A stretch of DNA of 64,000 nt. It comes from CAVQLX01 sp963811605. GTDB taxonomy: Bacteria; Desulfobacterota; Binatia; DP-6. Positions 23,802 through 31,188 of this stretch are shown piece after piece. The notes beneath the pieces are model-generated. The model had not been told where the DNA came from. It made no database searches and was given only the letters and a program-made list of their open reading frames with translations. A program made the translations under genes and the position numbers. The DNA is taken from positions 62,001 to 126,000 of the forward strand of contig CAWESA010000007.1 of the NCBI GenBank assembly GCA_963811605.1. The letters are read 5' to 3'. Each line of letters opens with the position of its first letter. The first letter of the stretch is position 1.

Positions 23802-24812
23802 TCAGAAGTCGAACGTCGCGACGTCGACGGGCTCTCCGGCCGCCGCCGACCGCTGACACGCTTCGGCGATCGACACGGCGTGGGCCCCGTCCTCGGGCTG
23901 CACCGGGGGCTGCTCGCCGGCGAGGACGAGGCGGGCAAACGCCCGCACGGCCTCGCGCACGGTGGCGGCGGCCGGCCCGAGCTCGATCGGCGAGCGCTCG
24001 AGCCCGCGGACGGTGTGGAGCCAGTGCTGCTGGTGGTCGCCGACGATCTGGGCGTCGCGGCAGGCCGCATCCACCAGACCGGAGCGCCCGGCGGTGGCAC
24101 GGGAGCCCCCCACCGCGACCAGGGCATCGCTGCCGTCGAGCTCCAGAGTGGCGATGAAGTTGTCCTCTGTCCGCACCGTGACCGCGCGTGCCGTCCGGCA
24201 CCAGACGCGCGACACGTTGCGGCCCGTCAGCCAGCGCACCAGGTCGAAGCTGTGGACGCCGGTGTGCAGGAGGATGCCGCCGCCGGACAGCTCCGGCCGA
24301 TCGAGCCAGTCGAGCGGCGACGGCTCGAAGCGCTGGTTCACGACCAGGGCGCGCAGCGGCCCCAGCGTGGCGAGGCGTTCGCGCAACGCCGTGACCACCG
24401 TGTTCCAGCGCAGGGTGTGCGCCATCAGGCAGGGAATACCCGCCGCGCGCAGGCAGCGGACGATCTCGGCCGCGTCGCTGGCCGTGGTCGAGAGCGGCTT
24501 CTCGATCAGCAGCGCCTTCCCCGTCGCCGCGACGGCCTCGGCGATGGGCCGGTGCAGGCTGGGCGGCACCACGGCGATCACTCCGGCCACGGCGGGATCG
24601 GCAACCAGGTCGCGCCAGTCGGCGTGGAAGCGCAGGCCGAGCTCGCGCGCCTGGGTGGTGCCGCGCCCGGCGTCGTGCCGGCTGAGCGCGACGAGACGCA
24701 GCTCCGGGACGTCGGCGCCCAGGTGGTTGAGATAGCGGAGTCCGTGCTTCCCGGCCCCGATCAGGCCCACGGGAAAGGGCGCCGATCCTGCCTGCGAGGC
24801 GCGATCGCTCAC
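23802..24812 (-). CDS. Gfo/Idh/MocA-family NAD(P)-dependent oxidoreductase
   Basis: A 336-aa protein with an N-terminal Rossmann fold (GLIGAGKHG at 17-24), the family hallmark EKP (104-106) and the C-terminal substrate domain with GGGILLHTGVHSFDLVRWL. Relatives oxidise or reduce sugars, inositols and related carbonyl compounds. It starts with GTG at 24812, overlapping the diiron protein B stop by 4 nt (GTGA). It therefore belongs to the diiron operon and presumably handles the same substrate or its product. Confidence 0.86.
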   Translation of the reverse strand: MSDRASQAGSAPFPVGLIGAGKHGLRYLNHLGADVPELRLVALSRHDAGRGTTQARELGLRFHADWRDLVADPAVAGVIAVVPPSLHRPIAEAVAATGKALLIEKPLSTTASDAAEIVRCLRAAGIPCLMAHTLRWNTVVTALRERLATLGPLRALVVNQRFEPSPLDWLDRPELSGGGILLHTGVHSFDLVRWLTGRNVSRVWCRTARAVTVRTEDNFIATLELDGSDALVAVGGSRATAGRSGLVDAACRDAQIVGDHQQHWLHTVRGLERSPIELGPAAATVREAVRAFARLVLAGEQPPVQPEDGAHAVSIAEACQRSAAAGEPVDVATFDF

Positions 24813-25918
24813 GCTGCCAGTCGGTCCGCGAGGCCGGGCAGGCGGCTGCGCCGGCGCCGGCCCTCGAGCCCGGCCGCCTCGCACCGCTCGAGATAGTCGG
24901 CCACCGTCTGTGCGAACCAGCGACGGGCGAACGCGCTGCCGCGGGCGAGGTCCGCCGGCGCCCGCGAGCCGGCCGCGAGGACGATGAGCGGCTCGAGCCA
25001 CTCCGCGCTCCCGACGATGCCCGCCACCGTGTGCTCCGTGCGATCGAGGTACTCGTGCAGCATCGGAGCCCGCGCGGGCTGGCGCCGGAGGTGGTAGCGC
25101 ACGTGACCGACGCCGTACGTCACCGAGCGGGCGACGTCCTGCAGGCAGAGCGTGGCGAGCAGGCGATCGGCGCGCGTCGCGGCGAGAGCGGCGAGGGCGC
25201 GGTACATGGCGAGCGACAGGCTGCCGAGGAGGAGGTTCGTCGCCGCCGAGGCTTCCGGGTACGTCTCGGCCAGGAGCAGCTCCTTGAGGGCCTGCTCCGC
25301 GGCCACGCTGGCGCGCCCGAGCCCGTGGCCACCGACCAGCGCGCGTTTGCGGCACACCTCGACGTGACGGGCCTCGTCGAACATCTGGGCGCACAGGAAG
25401 CTCTTCAGCTCGAGGAACTCCTGATTGATCAGGAAGACCCAGCGCGCCGGCGCCTCCATCGCGACCAGCGCGACCTCCTCGAGGAAGGTGCAGAGCTGCG
25501 CCATCGCGGCCTCGCGCAGCGGGTCGCCGGCCGCGAGGAGCTCGGCCCACGGCACGTCGACCGCGGGGGCCCAGCGGCGCGACTTGGCCTCCTCGTAGAG
25601 CTGGCAGACGTCGTCCGACCACACGTCGCTCTTGCGATTGACCACGTAGCCCAGATCGGGAAGGTTCGGCACCAGCACGCTGCCGCGCGACGCCATGCTG
25701 TTGCGGTCGCGCAGCAGCTCGGGGATGGCGTCGTAGCCGTACGGTCCGAGATTGCAGTCCTGGTAGGTGAGCCCGCGGGCGGGATTGGCGGGGCGCGCCT
25801 GCAACCGCGCGGTTTCGACGTCGAACCACTCGAGCGTCAGGTTGCCCTCGAGGATGCGGGTCACCAGCTCGACGAGCCGATCGTCGTCGAAGAAGTCCTT
25901 GCCGGCGTAGTACGCCAT
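24809..25918 (-). CDS. Ferritin-like diiron protein B with half of the iron ligands missing
   Basis: A 369-aa paralogue of the protein encoded just upstream (25931-27049). The two align end to end, sharing for example GLTYQDCNLGPYGYDAIPE and VNRKSDVW. The first motif DEARH (181-185) is kept. The second reads DVARS (261-265), so the Glu and His ligands are gone, and the helix-3 Glu is replaced by Gly232. The helix-1 position equivalent to Glu151 of protein A is Ala150, although Glu148 remains nearby. It cannot hold a normal diiron centre and probably serves as a non-catalytic partner of protein A. It is 12 bp behind gene A and overlaps the Gfo/Idh gene by 4 nt. Confidence 0.83.
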   Translation of the reverse strand: MAYYAGKDFFDDDRLVELVTRILEGNLTLEWFDVETARLQARPANPARGLTYQDCNLGPYGYDAIPELLRDRNSMASRGSVLVPNLPDLGYVVNRKSDVWSDDVCQLYEEAKSRRWAPAVDVPWAELLAAGDPLREAAMAQLCTFLEEVALVAMEAPARWVFLINQEFLELKSFLCAQMFDEARHVEVCRKRALVGGHGLGRASVAAEQALKELLLAETYPEASAATNLLLGSLSLAMYRALAALAATRADRLLATLCLQDVARSVTYGVGHVRYHLRRQPARAPMLHEYLDRTEHTVAGIVGSAEWLEPLIVLAAGSRAPADLARGSAFARRWFAQTVADYLERCEAAGLEGRRRRSRLPGLADRLAA

Positions 25919-25930
25919 CGCCCGCCGCGC

Positions 25931-27049
25931 TCAGGCCGCCGTCTTGGCGAGCTCGACCATCTTCCAGAGCCGCGAACGCTCGCGCCGCTCGGGGAGTCCG
26001 CACTTCGCGAGGCGTTCGAAATATTCCTCGCTCTGCTTGAGCTGGAACATCTTCTGGATACGGACGCCCTCGTCGATGTTCGCCTTCTTCGTGCCCTTGC
26101 CGGCGAGGATGATGAAGGGCTCCATGACCTCGGTGGCATAGCCGGCCCCGAAGATGAAGTTCTCGGCCTCGTCGAGGTGGCGGTGGATGGTCTCGCGTCG
26201 CTCCGGGAAGTGGTCGAGCACCCACTTGAGATGCTGCATGCCGTAGCCGACGTGGCGCGCCTCGTCCTGCATGACGAGGCGAAACAGCTTCTTGTCACCC
26301 TCCGTGGGCGAGACGTACTCGCTGAACCGGAAGAGGGTGAGCACCATGCCCTCGGCCTGTAGGTGGAGGGTGAGCGACGCCTCGGCGAAGCTGTCGGCGT
26401 CGCGCAGGAACTTCAGGTTGTGCTCGTTGTGATGGCTCGCGCGCATGAGCCCGAAGCCGGTGGAGAGCGCACGCTTGCGGAAGATCTCGGCGTGCCGCGC
26501 CTCGTCCATCGCCTGCGATGCGATGAAGTTCTTCACCTCGAAGAAATCTGCGTTGAGCCGCCCCATCCACTTGGCCGGGACGTCGGTCGCGATCATCTCG
26601 ACCTCGGTCAGGAAGGTCAGCAGCTGCGCGTACGCCTTGCCGATGTCGTCCGGCAGCTCGGCGGCCAGGAGGTCGGCCCAGGGGATGTCGGTGGTGGCGT
26701 TCCACTGCCGGGTCATCGCCTCCTCGTAGTAGCCGTCGAGGTTGTAGGCCCACACCTCGCTCTTGCGGTTGACGTCGGCCTGCAGGTCGGGGAGGCCCGC
26801 GGGCTGCTCCGCTCCGCGCGGCGCGAAGCTGCGGTTCTGGCGGATCACCTCCGGCATCTCTGACCAGCCATAGGCGCCGACGTCGAGATCGCGCAGGGTC
26901 AGGCCGCGCCGTTCGTTCTGCGGCCGGCACCGCACCCGATCGCGCGGCGCGTCCAGCCACGACAGGTCCAGGTCGCCGCGCAGCCGGCGCGCCAGGCCGT
27001 CGAGGAAGGCGCCGTCCTCGGCGAAGTCGGTCGTGGCGAGATAGCTCAT
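25931..27049 (-). CDS. Ferritin-like diiron protein A (complete ligand set)
   Basis: A 372-aa diiron carboxylate protein. The two ExxH motifs sit in DEARH (182-186) and DEARH (262-266). Glu149 or Glu151, and Glu233 (HLQAEGM), supply the remaining ligands. The block YYEEAMTRQWNATTDIPW (107-124) is shared with diiron protein C. An N-terminal extension of about 95 residues (GLTLRDLDVGAYGWSEMPE) is shared only with protein B. The most likely role is oxygen-dependent oxidation of an unknown, possibly lipid-like, substrate. Its ATG overlaps the SCP2-like stop by 4 nt, and protein B follows after 12 bp. Confidence 0.83.
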   Translation of the reverse strand: MSYLATTDFAEDGAFLDGLARRLRGDLDLSWLDAPRDRVRCRPQNERRGLTLRDLDVGAYGWSEMPEVIRQNRSFAPRGAEQPAGLPDLQADVNRKSEVWAYNLDGYYEEAMTRQWNATTDIPWADLLAAELPDDIGKAYAQLLTFLTEVEMIATDVPAKWMGRLNADFFEVKNFIASQAMDEARHAEIFRKRALSTGFGLMRASHHNEHNLKFLRDADSFAEASLTLHLQAEGMVLTLFRFSEYVSPTEGDKKLFRLVMQDEARHVGYGMQHLKWVLDHFPERRETIHRHLDEAENFIFGAGYATEVMEPFIILAGKGTKKANIDEGVRIQKMFQLKQSEEYFERLAKCGLPERRERSRLWKMVELAKTAA

Positions 27050-27537
27050 GTGCCGCTCCTCTGCAGACGTTCCTCACGCGCCGGCGGTGGGGAGCCGTCG
27101 GGATAGACGAACTCCACGCCGGCGGAGAGGTCGAAATACTCCTGGATGCTCTCCGCGAACCGGTAGAGCTTGTCGTGGCCGTCCGGGTCGTCGTAGCGCA
27201 CCTGCAATGCCTCCCCGAAGTGCGTGAGGGTATTGAGGCTGTGGGCGGTGTCCGCGGCCCCGAGGCGATGGATGGTATCCAGCATCTCGCGCCACGCCGG
27301 CAGCGGGCCCTCGAGGACGAAGTCGGGCTCCGCAGCGTCGACTCCCGCTCGCACGCTGACGCACTCGAAGACCTCGAACCCCAGCAGGCACTCGAAGAGC
27401 GGCGCATTCCCCGCATCGAGGACGCGGATGCCGAACACCGTGTCGAAGAAGCCGAGCCGGCCGAACCGGCCGCTGGCCGCGCGCATCTCGCTCCCGAGCG
27501 CTTCGAAGAACTCCAGCGACGGAAAGCAGATCGGCAT
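27046..27537 (-). CDS. SCP2-like protein, first gene of the diiron operon
   Basis: A 163-aa protein. The ATG at 27537 is chosen because GAGG lies at the correct distance before it; an in-frame start at 27636 would add 33 low-complexity residues. The segment DFVLEGPLPAWREMLDTIHR followed by LTHFGEALQVRYDDPDG resembles the sterol-carrier-protein-2 fold, which binds fatty acyl or sterol groups. The assignment is tentative. Its stop codon overlaps the start of diiron gene A (ATGA), so it may deliver substrate to that protein. Confidence 0.6.
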   Translation of the reverse strand: MPICFPSLEFFEALGSEMRAASGRFGRLGFFDTVFGIRVLDAGNAPLFECLLGFEVFECVSVRAGVDAAEPDFVLEGPLPAWREMLDTIHRLGAADTAHSLNTLTHFGEALQVRYDDPDGHDKLYRFAESIQEYFDLSAGVEFVYPDGSPPPAREERLQRSGT

Positions 27538-27681
27538 GCGCACCTCGAGGTTTGCGAGCGATGGGCTCGACGACTCGCTTAGTCCCGCCGCCGCGCGCGT
27601 GTCAAACCTGCGCCGCGGTGTTGCAATGGGCAACACCCGGCGGTAGGAGGAGCCGGAATTTCCCTACCAGGGAGACCGTCC
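27538..27681. promoter_or_regulatory. Divergent control region of the diiron operon and ferredoxin, with a perfect inverted repeat
   Basis: This 144-bp region lies between the divergent SCP2-like and ferredoxin genes. It holds a perfect 8-bp inverted repeat, GGTGTTGC at 27617-27624 and its complement at 27630-27637, with a 5-base centre. On the minus strand a perfect TTGACA (27600-27605) is close by but has no good -10 partner. The repeat has different arms from the TetR palindrome at 23729, so another regulator would be needed. Confidence 0.45.
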
Positions 27682-28035
27682 ATGGCGTACATCATCACCC
27701 GGCTCTGCCGCGATTGTGTCGACACCGGCTGCGTAGCGGTCTGCCCGGTGGATTGCATCTACGAATACTCGGGCTCCGACACCGAGAAATTCCCCAATCA
27801 GCTCTACATCCATCCCGACGAGTGCATCGATTGCGGCGCGTGCGAGCCCGAGTGCCCGTGGCAGGCCATCTTCGAGGAGGTCGCCGTTCCCGACGTCTTC
27901 AAGGACGACACGGCGCTCAACTACGCCATGATGGAGCAGAGCGACGACTTCAAGGTCGCGCAGAGCAAGAAGGTGGAGCACCCCACGCCCGAGCAGATCG
28001 CGGCCAACAAGGTGAAGTGGGGCTGGACGGGCTGA
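27682..28035 (+). CDS. 7Fe ferredoxin (3Fe-4S/4Fe-4S)
   Basis: A 117-aa FdI-type ferredoxin. The first cluster motif CRDCVDTGCVAVCP matches the 3Fe/4Fe pattern of Azotobacter-type ferredoxins; the second, CIDCGACEPECP, binds a 4Fe-4S cluster. A C-terminal extension of about 50 residues is also normal for this class. A good ribosome site (GGGAGA) precedes ATG 27682. It is transcribed divergently from the diiron operon across one control region, and could supply electrons to those oxygenase-like proteins. That pairing is inference. Confidence 0.93.
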   Translation: MAYIITRLCRDCVDTGCVAVCPVDCIYEYSGSDTEKFPNQLYIHPDECIDCGACEPECPWQAIFEEVAVPDVFKDDTALNYAMMEQSDDFKVAQSKKVEHPTPEQIAANKVKWGWTG

Positions 28036-28042
28036 CCGCGCC

Positions 28043-29203
28043 TCACGGCGTGACCGTCGCCATCACGGTGCCCGCGCCCGCGTCCGCGATCTCGAGCTTC
28101 ACGTCGCCACCGGGCTGATTCGCCTTCACGGCCGACTGCAGCTCGAGCGTCAGGCGCTCGGTGAACTTCTTGCGGACCTCGTCCGGCATCTGGTCCATGG
28201 GGAAGCTCTGCACCATCACCCGCCCCGTCGCCGGGCCGCTCCAGTCGACGCGCACGATGCGATCGCCCATGATCGGCGCCGCGCGCAGCCGTTTCTCGAC
28301 GTCCTCCTGGAACGGCGACCGCGGGCCCGCTGCCGCGGGGGGCGGCGCGCCCGGCGTGACCGCGGGCTGCTCGCCCGTCAGGCGTGCCACCATCTGGTCG
28401 ATGCGCCCGCGCACCTGATCGTCGGGCGCGAGGGCGCGCGCCTTCTGGAACCAGCCCAGTGCCGCCTCCTTGTCGCCCATCTGCGCGTAGGTCACGGCGA
28501 GGTTGTACGGCGCCTGCAGGAACGTCGGGTGCTTTGCGATGACGTCCTTGTACATGCCGACGGCCTTCGGCCCGTCGCCCGCCGCCAGGTACATCGTCGC
28601 CAGGTCGGTGCGGGCGCTCGGGTCGTCGCCGGCCATCGCGAGGTAGCGCTCGAGGAGGGGGATCGCCTGCTTGTGGTCTCCCTGGTCGTAGAACACGTCG
28701 GCCTTGCCGTGGATCGCCTCGCGCTCGTTCGGATCGCGCTCGAGGACGTGGTCGAAGGCCGTGAGCGCCTTCGGCCCGTACGACGGGTCGAGCTGTGCGG
28801 CCCGTGCATACACCTTGCCGAGGCGGAGCCAGACCTCCTTGTCCTCGGGGGCGGCGTCGGCCTTCTTGGCGAGGTCGGCGATGAACGTCTTCACCTCCGC
28901 CGGCAGCTCGGCCGGGGCCACCGGCGCGTCGGGCTGCTCGGCCGCCGTCTGCGCGGACCCCGCAGGCCCGCGGCCCGGTGCGGGCTTCGGCGGCTCGGGA
29001 GATAGGATGGCGGCCCAGATGCCGAGGCCGGAGACGAGGAGGAGGCCGAACACGGCCAGCCCGCCCGTCGTCAGCTGCCAGCCGTCCGCCCGGGCACGCG
29101 CCGGCGCGGCCGCCCGGCCGTCGAGGGACGCACCGCACTCCGAGCAGAACTTCGCGCCCGGAGTGACCTTCGTGCCGCACTGGGAGCAGAAGCGGGGAGG
29201 CAT
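28043..29203 (-). CDS. TPR-repeat membrane protein with an N-terminal zinc ribbon
   Basis: About 386 aa. The ATG at 29203 starts directly at a double CxxC zinc ribbon (FCSQCGTKVTPGAKFCSECG). One membrane helix follows (LAVFGLLLVSGLGIWAAIL), then a Pro-rich linker, then about five TPR-like helix pairs (for example AAPEDKEVWLRLGKVYARAA, HPTFLQAPYNLAVTYAQMGD). The C-terminal 100 residues have no repeats and may form a small beta domain. The ribbon would be cytoplasmic and the TPRs periplasmic, suggesting a scaffold. It lies 42 bp after macB-like gene start-side neighbours and converges with the ferredoxin. Function unknown. Confidence 0.75.
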   Translation of the reverse strand: MPPRFCSQCGTKVTPGAKFCSECGASLDGRAAAPARARADGWQLTTGGLAVFGLLLVSGLGIWAAILSPEPPKPAPGRGPAGSAQTAAEQPDAPVAPAELPAEVKTFIADLAKKADAAPEDKEVWLRLGKVYARAAQLDPSYGPKALTAFDHVLERDPNEREAIHGKADVFYDQGDHKQAIPLLERYLAMAGDDPSARTDLATMYLAAGDGPKAVGMYKDVIAKHPTFLQAPYNLAVTYAQMGDKEAALGWFQKARALAPDDQVRGRIDQMVARLTGEQPAVTPGAPPPAAAGPRSPFQEDVEKRLRAAPIMGDRIVRVDWSGPATGRVMVQSFPMDQMPDEVRKKFTERLTLELQSAVKANQPGGDVKLEIADAGAGTVMATVTP

Positions 29204-29245
29204 CCGGCGCGACAATATCGGAGGCCGGACGGGCGTCAAAAGGGA

Positions 29246-30478
29246 TCACTCGTGGCGCAGCGCCACGATGGGGTCGAGCCGTGCCGCCCGTCGGGCCGGA
29301 TAGACGCCGAAGACCAGGCCGACGCTGGCCGAGAAGAGGAACGCGGCGGCGACCGCCAGCGGCGAGATCAGGATCGGCCAGCCGGCGAATCGCCCGATCA
29401 GCACCGCGCTGCAGACGCCCAGCAGCGTCCCGAGCAGGCCGCCCGTCAGGCTGAGCACCGTCGACTCGACCAGGAACTGCATCAGGATGTGATGTGCCTT
29501 GGCCCCGACGGCGAGCCGGATCCCGATCTCCCGCGTGCGCTCCGTCACCGACACCAGGAGCGTGTTCATGATGCCGATGCCGCCCACGAGCAGCGAGATG
29601 GACGCGATCGCGGCGAGCAGCTGCGACATCACGCGGCTGGTCATGAGCGACGCCTCGAACAGCTCGCTCATGCTGCGCAGCGTGAAGTCCTCGTCCTGCC
29701 CCTCGACGATGCGATGGCGCCCGCGCAGCAGCTCGCGGATCTGCGTCTCGGCGGTGTCGGTGAAGGCGGCGTCGTGGAGCGAGATGACGATCTGGTTCAC
29801 GCTGCCGAGCGTCTCGGCGCCGACCACGCGCCGCTCGGCGGTGGTGAAGGGCACGATGACGACGTCGTCCTGATCCTGTCCCCAGCCCGTCTGGCCCTTG
29901 CGGGCGAGCACGCCGACCACCAGGAACGGCACGTTCTTCACCCGGATGGTCGCGCCGACCGGATCTTCCCCGGGGGTGAACAGGTTGTCGACGACCGTCT
30001 GGCCCACCAGCGCGACCTTGGCGGCGCTGTCCTCCTCCGACTGCGAGAACGGCCGGCCCGCGCCGAGCCGCCAGTCGCGGACGGCGAGGAAGCTCGGCGG
30101 ACTGCCCTGGATGCCGGTCGACCAGTTGCGGTTGCCGTACGCCGCCTGGGCGATGTCACGTTTGACCCAGGCGACGTCGGCGGTGTCCGCCAGCTCGCGC
30201 GCGATCGCCTTGGCGTCGGCGACCGTCAGGGTGTTCACCCCGCCCGCACCCGAGCGCACGCCGCCGACGGTCGTCGCGCCCGGCATCACCATGACGATGT
30301 TGGTGCCCAGGCTCTGGATCTGCGCCTGCACGGCGGAGCTGGCGCCCGCGCCCACGCTCACCATCGCGATCACCGCGGCCACCCCGATGACGACGCCCAG
30401 CGCGGTCAGCGCCGAGCGCAACGGATTGCGGCGCAGCGCCGACAGCGCCAGCCAGAGCGAGACGCGCAGCAGCTTCAC
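29246..30478 (-). CDS. MacB-type ABC transporter permease
   Basis: A 410-aa membrane protein: one N-terminal helix (LRSALTALGVVIGVAAVIAM), a large periplasmic MacB-core domain of about 220 residues, then three C-terminal helices of the FtsX type (LLVGGIGIMNTLLVSVTERTREIGIRLAVGA). It belongs to a tripartite efflux or lipoprotein-export system with the ATPase and periplasmic adaptor encoded upstream. The start overlaps the ATPase stop by 4 nt (ATGA). Unlike E. coli MacB, the ATPase is a separate protein. No outer-membrane channel gene is adjacent. Confidence 0.9.
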   Translation of the reverse strand: MKLLRVSLWLALSALRRNPLRSALTALGVVIGVAAVIAMVSVGAGASSAVQAQIQSLGTNIVMVMPGATTVGGVRSGAGGVNTLTVADAKAIARELADTADVAWVKRDIAQAAYGNRNWSTGIQGSPPSFLAVRDWRLGAGRPFSQSEEDSAAKVALVGQTVVDNLFTPGEDPVGATIRVKNVPFLVVGVLARKGQTGWGQDQDDVVIVPFTTAERRVVGAETLGSVNQIVISLHDAAFTDTAETQIRELLRGRHRIVEGQDEDFTLRSMSELFEASLMTSRVMSQLLAAIASISLLVGGIGIMNTLLVSVTERTREIGIRLAVGAKAHHILMQFLVESTVLSLTGGLLGTLLGVCSAVLIGRFAGWPILISPLAVAAAFLFSASVGLVFGVYPARRAARLDPIVALRHE

Positions 30479-31188
30479 GCCGAGCTCCGCGTGCCGAGGA
30501 CATGCCCCGGGGCGCCGTCCCCGACCATGCGACCGTCGCGCAGCACGACGACCCGGTCGGTGGCCGCGGCCACGTCGGGCTCGTGCGTGACGACGACGAT
30601 CGTCAGCCCCTGCCCCCGGTTCAGCTCCCGCAGCACGGCGACGATGTCGTCCGACGTGGCGCTGTCGAGGTTGCCGGTCGGCTCGTCGGCGAGGATGAGG
30701 CGCGGCCGCGTCACCAGTGCGCGCGCGATGGCGACGCGCTGCTGCTGGCCGCCCGAGAGCTGCGTCGGCGTGCGCTCGGCGAGCGCCGACACGCCCACGG
30801 CGGCGAGCGCGCCGTCGGCGCGGGCGCGGTGCTCCCCCAGCGGCACGTCGCCGTAGACCAGCGGCAGGGCGACGTTGTCCCGCGCGGTGGTGCGGGCGAG
30901 CAGGTTGAAGCTCTGGAAGACGAAGCCGATGCGGGCATTGCGCAACCCGGCGCGCGCATCGGCGTCGAGCGCTCCCGCGTCGATGCCGTCGAGCAGGTAG
31001 GCGCCCGCGCTCGGACGGTCGAGGCAGCCGAGGATGTTGAGCAGGGTGGATTTGCCGGATCCCGAGGCGCCCATGATGGAGACCAGCTCACCGTCGGCGA
31101 TGGTGAGCGAGATGCCGCGCAGCGCCTCGACGGCGCTCTCGGAGCCGTCGAGATCGTAGCGTTTGCGGACGTCGCGCAGCTCGATCAT
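30475..31188 (-). CDS. ABC transporter ATP-binding protein, MacB/LolD type
   Basis: A 237-aa nucleotide-binding subunit. Walker A is GASGSGKST (40-48), the signature is LSGGQ (144-148), and Walker B ends in ADEPTGNLDS (Asp168, Glu169). Q92 of the Q-loop lies in VFQSFNLL. The sequence clusters with the MacB/LolD class that drives mechanotransmission rather than substrate import. Its ATG overlaps the adaptor gene's stop and its own stop overlaps the permease start, so three genes form one tightly coupled operon. Confidence 0.93.
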   Translation of the reverse strand: MIELRDVRKRYDLDGSESAVEALRGISLTIADGELVSIMGASGSGKSTLLNILGCLDRPSAGAYLLDGIDAGALDADARAGLRNARIGFVFQSFNLLARTTARDNVALPLVYGDVPLGEHRARADGALAAVGVSALAERTPTQLSGGQQQRVAIARALVTRPRLILADEPTGNLDSATSDDIVAVLRELNRGQGLTIVVVTHEPDVAAATDRVVVLRDGRMVGDGAPGHVLGTRSSA

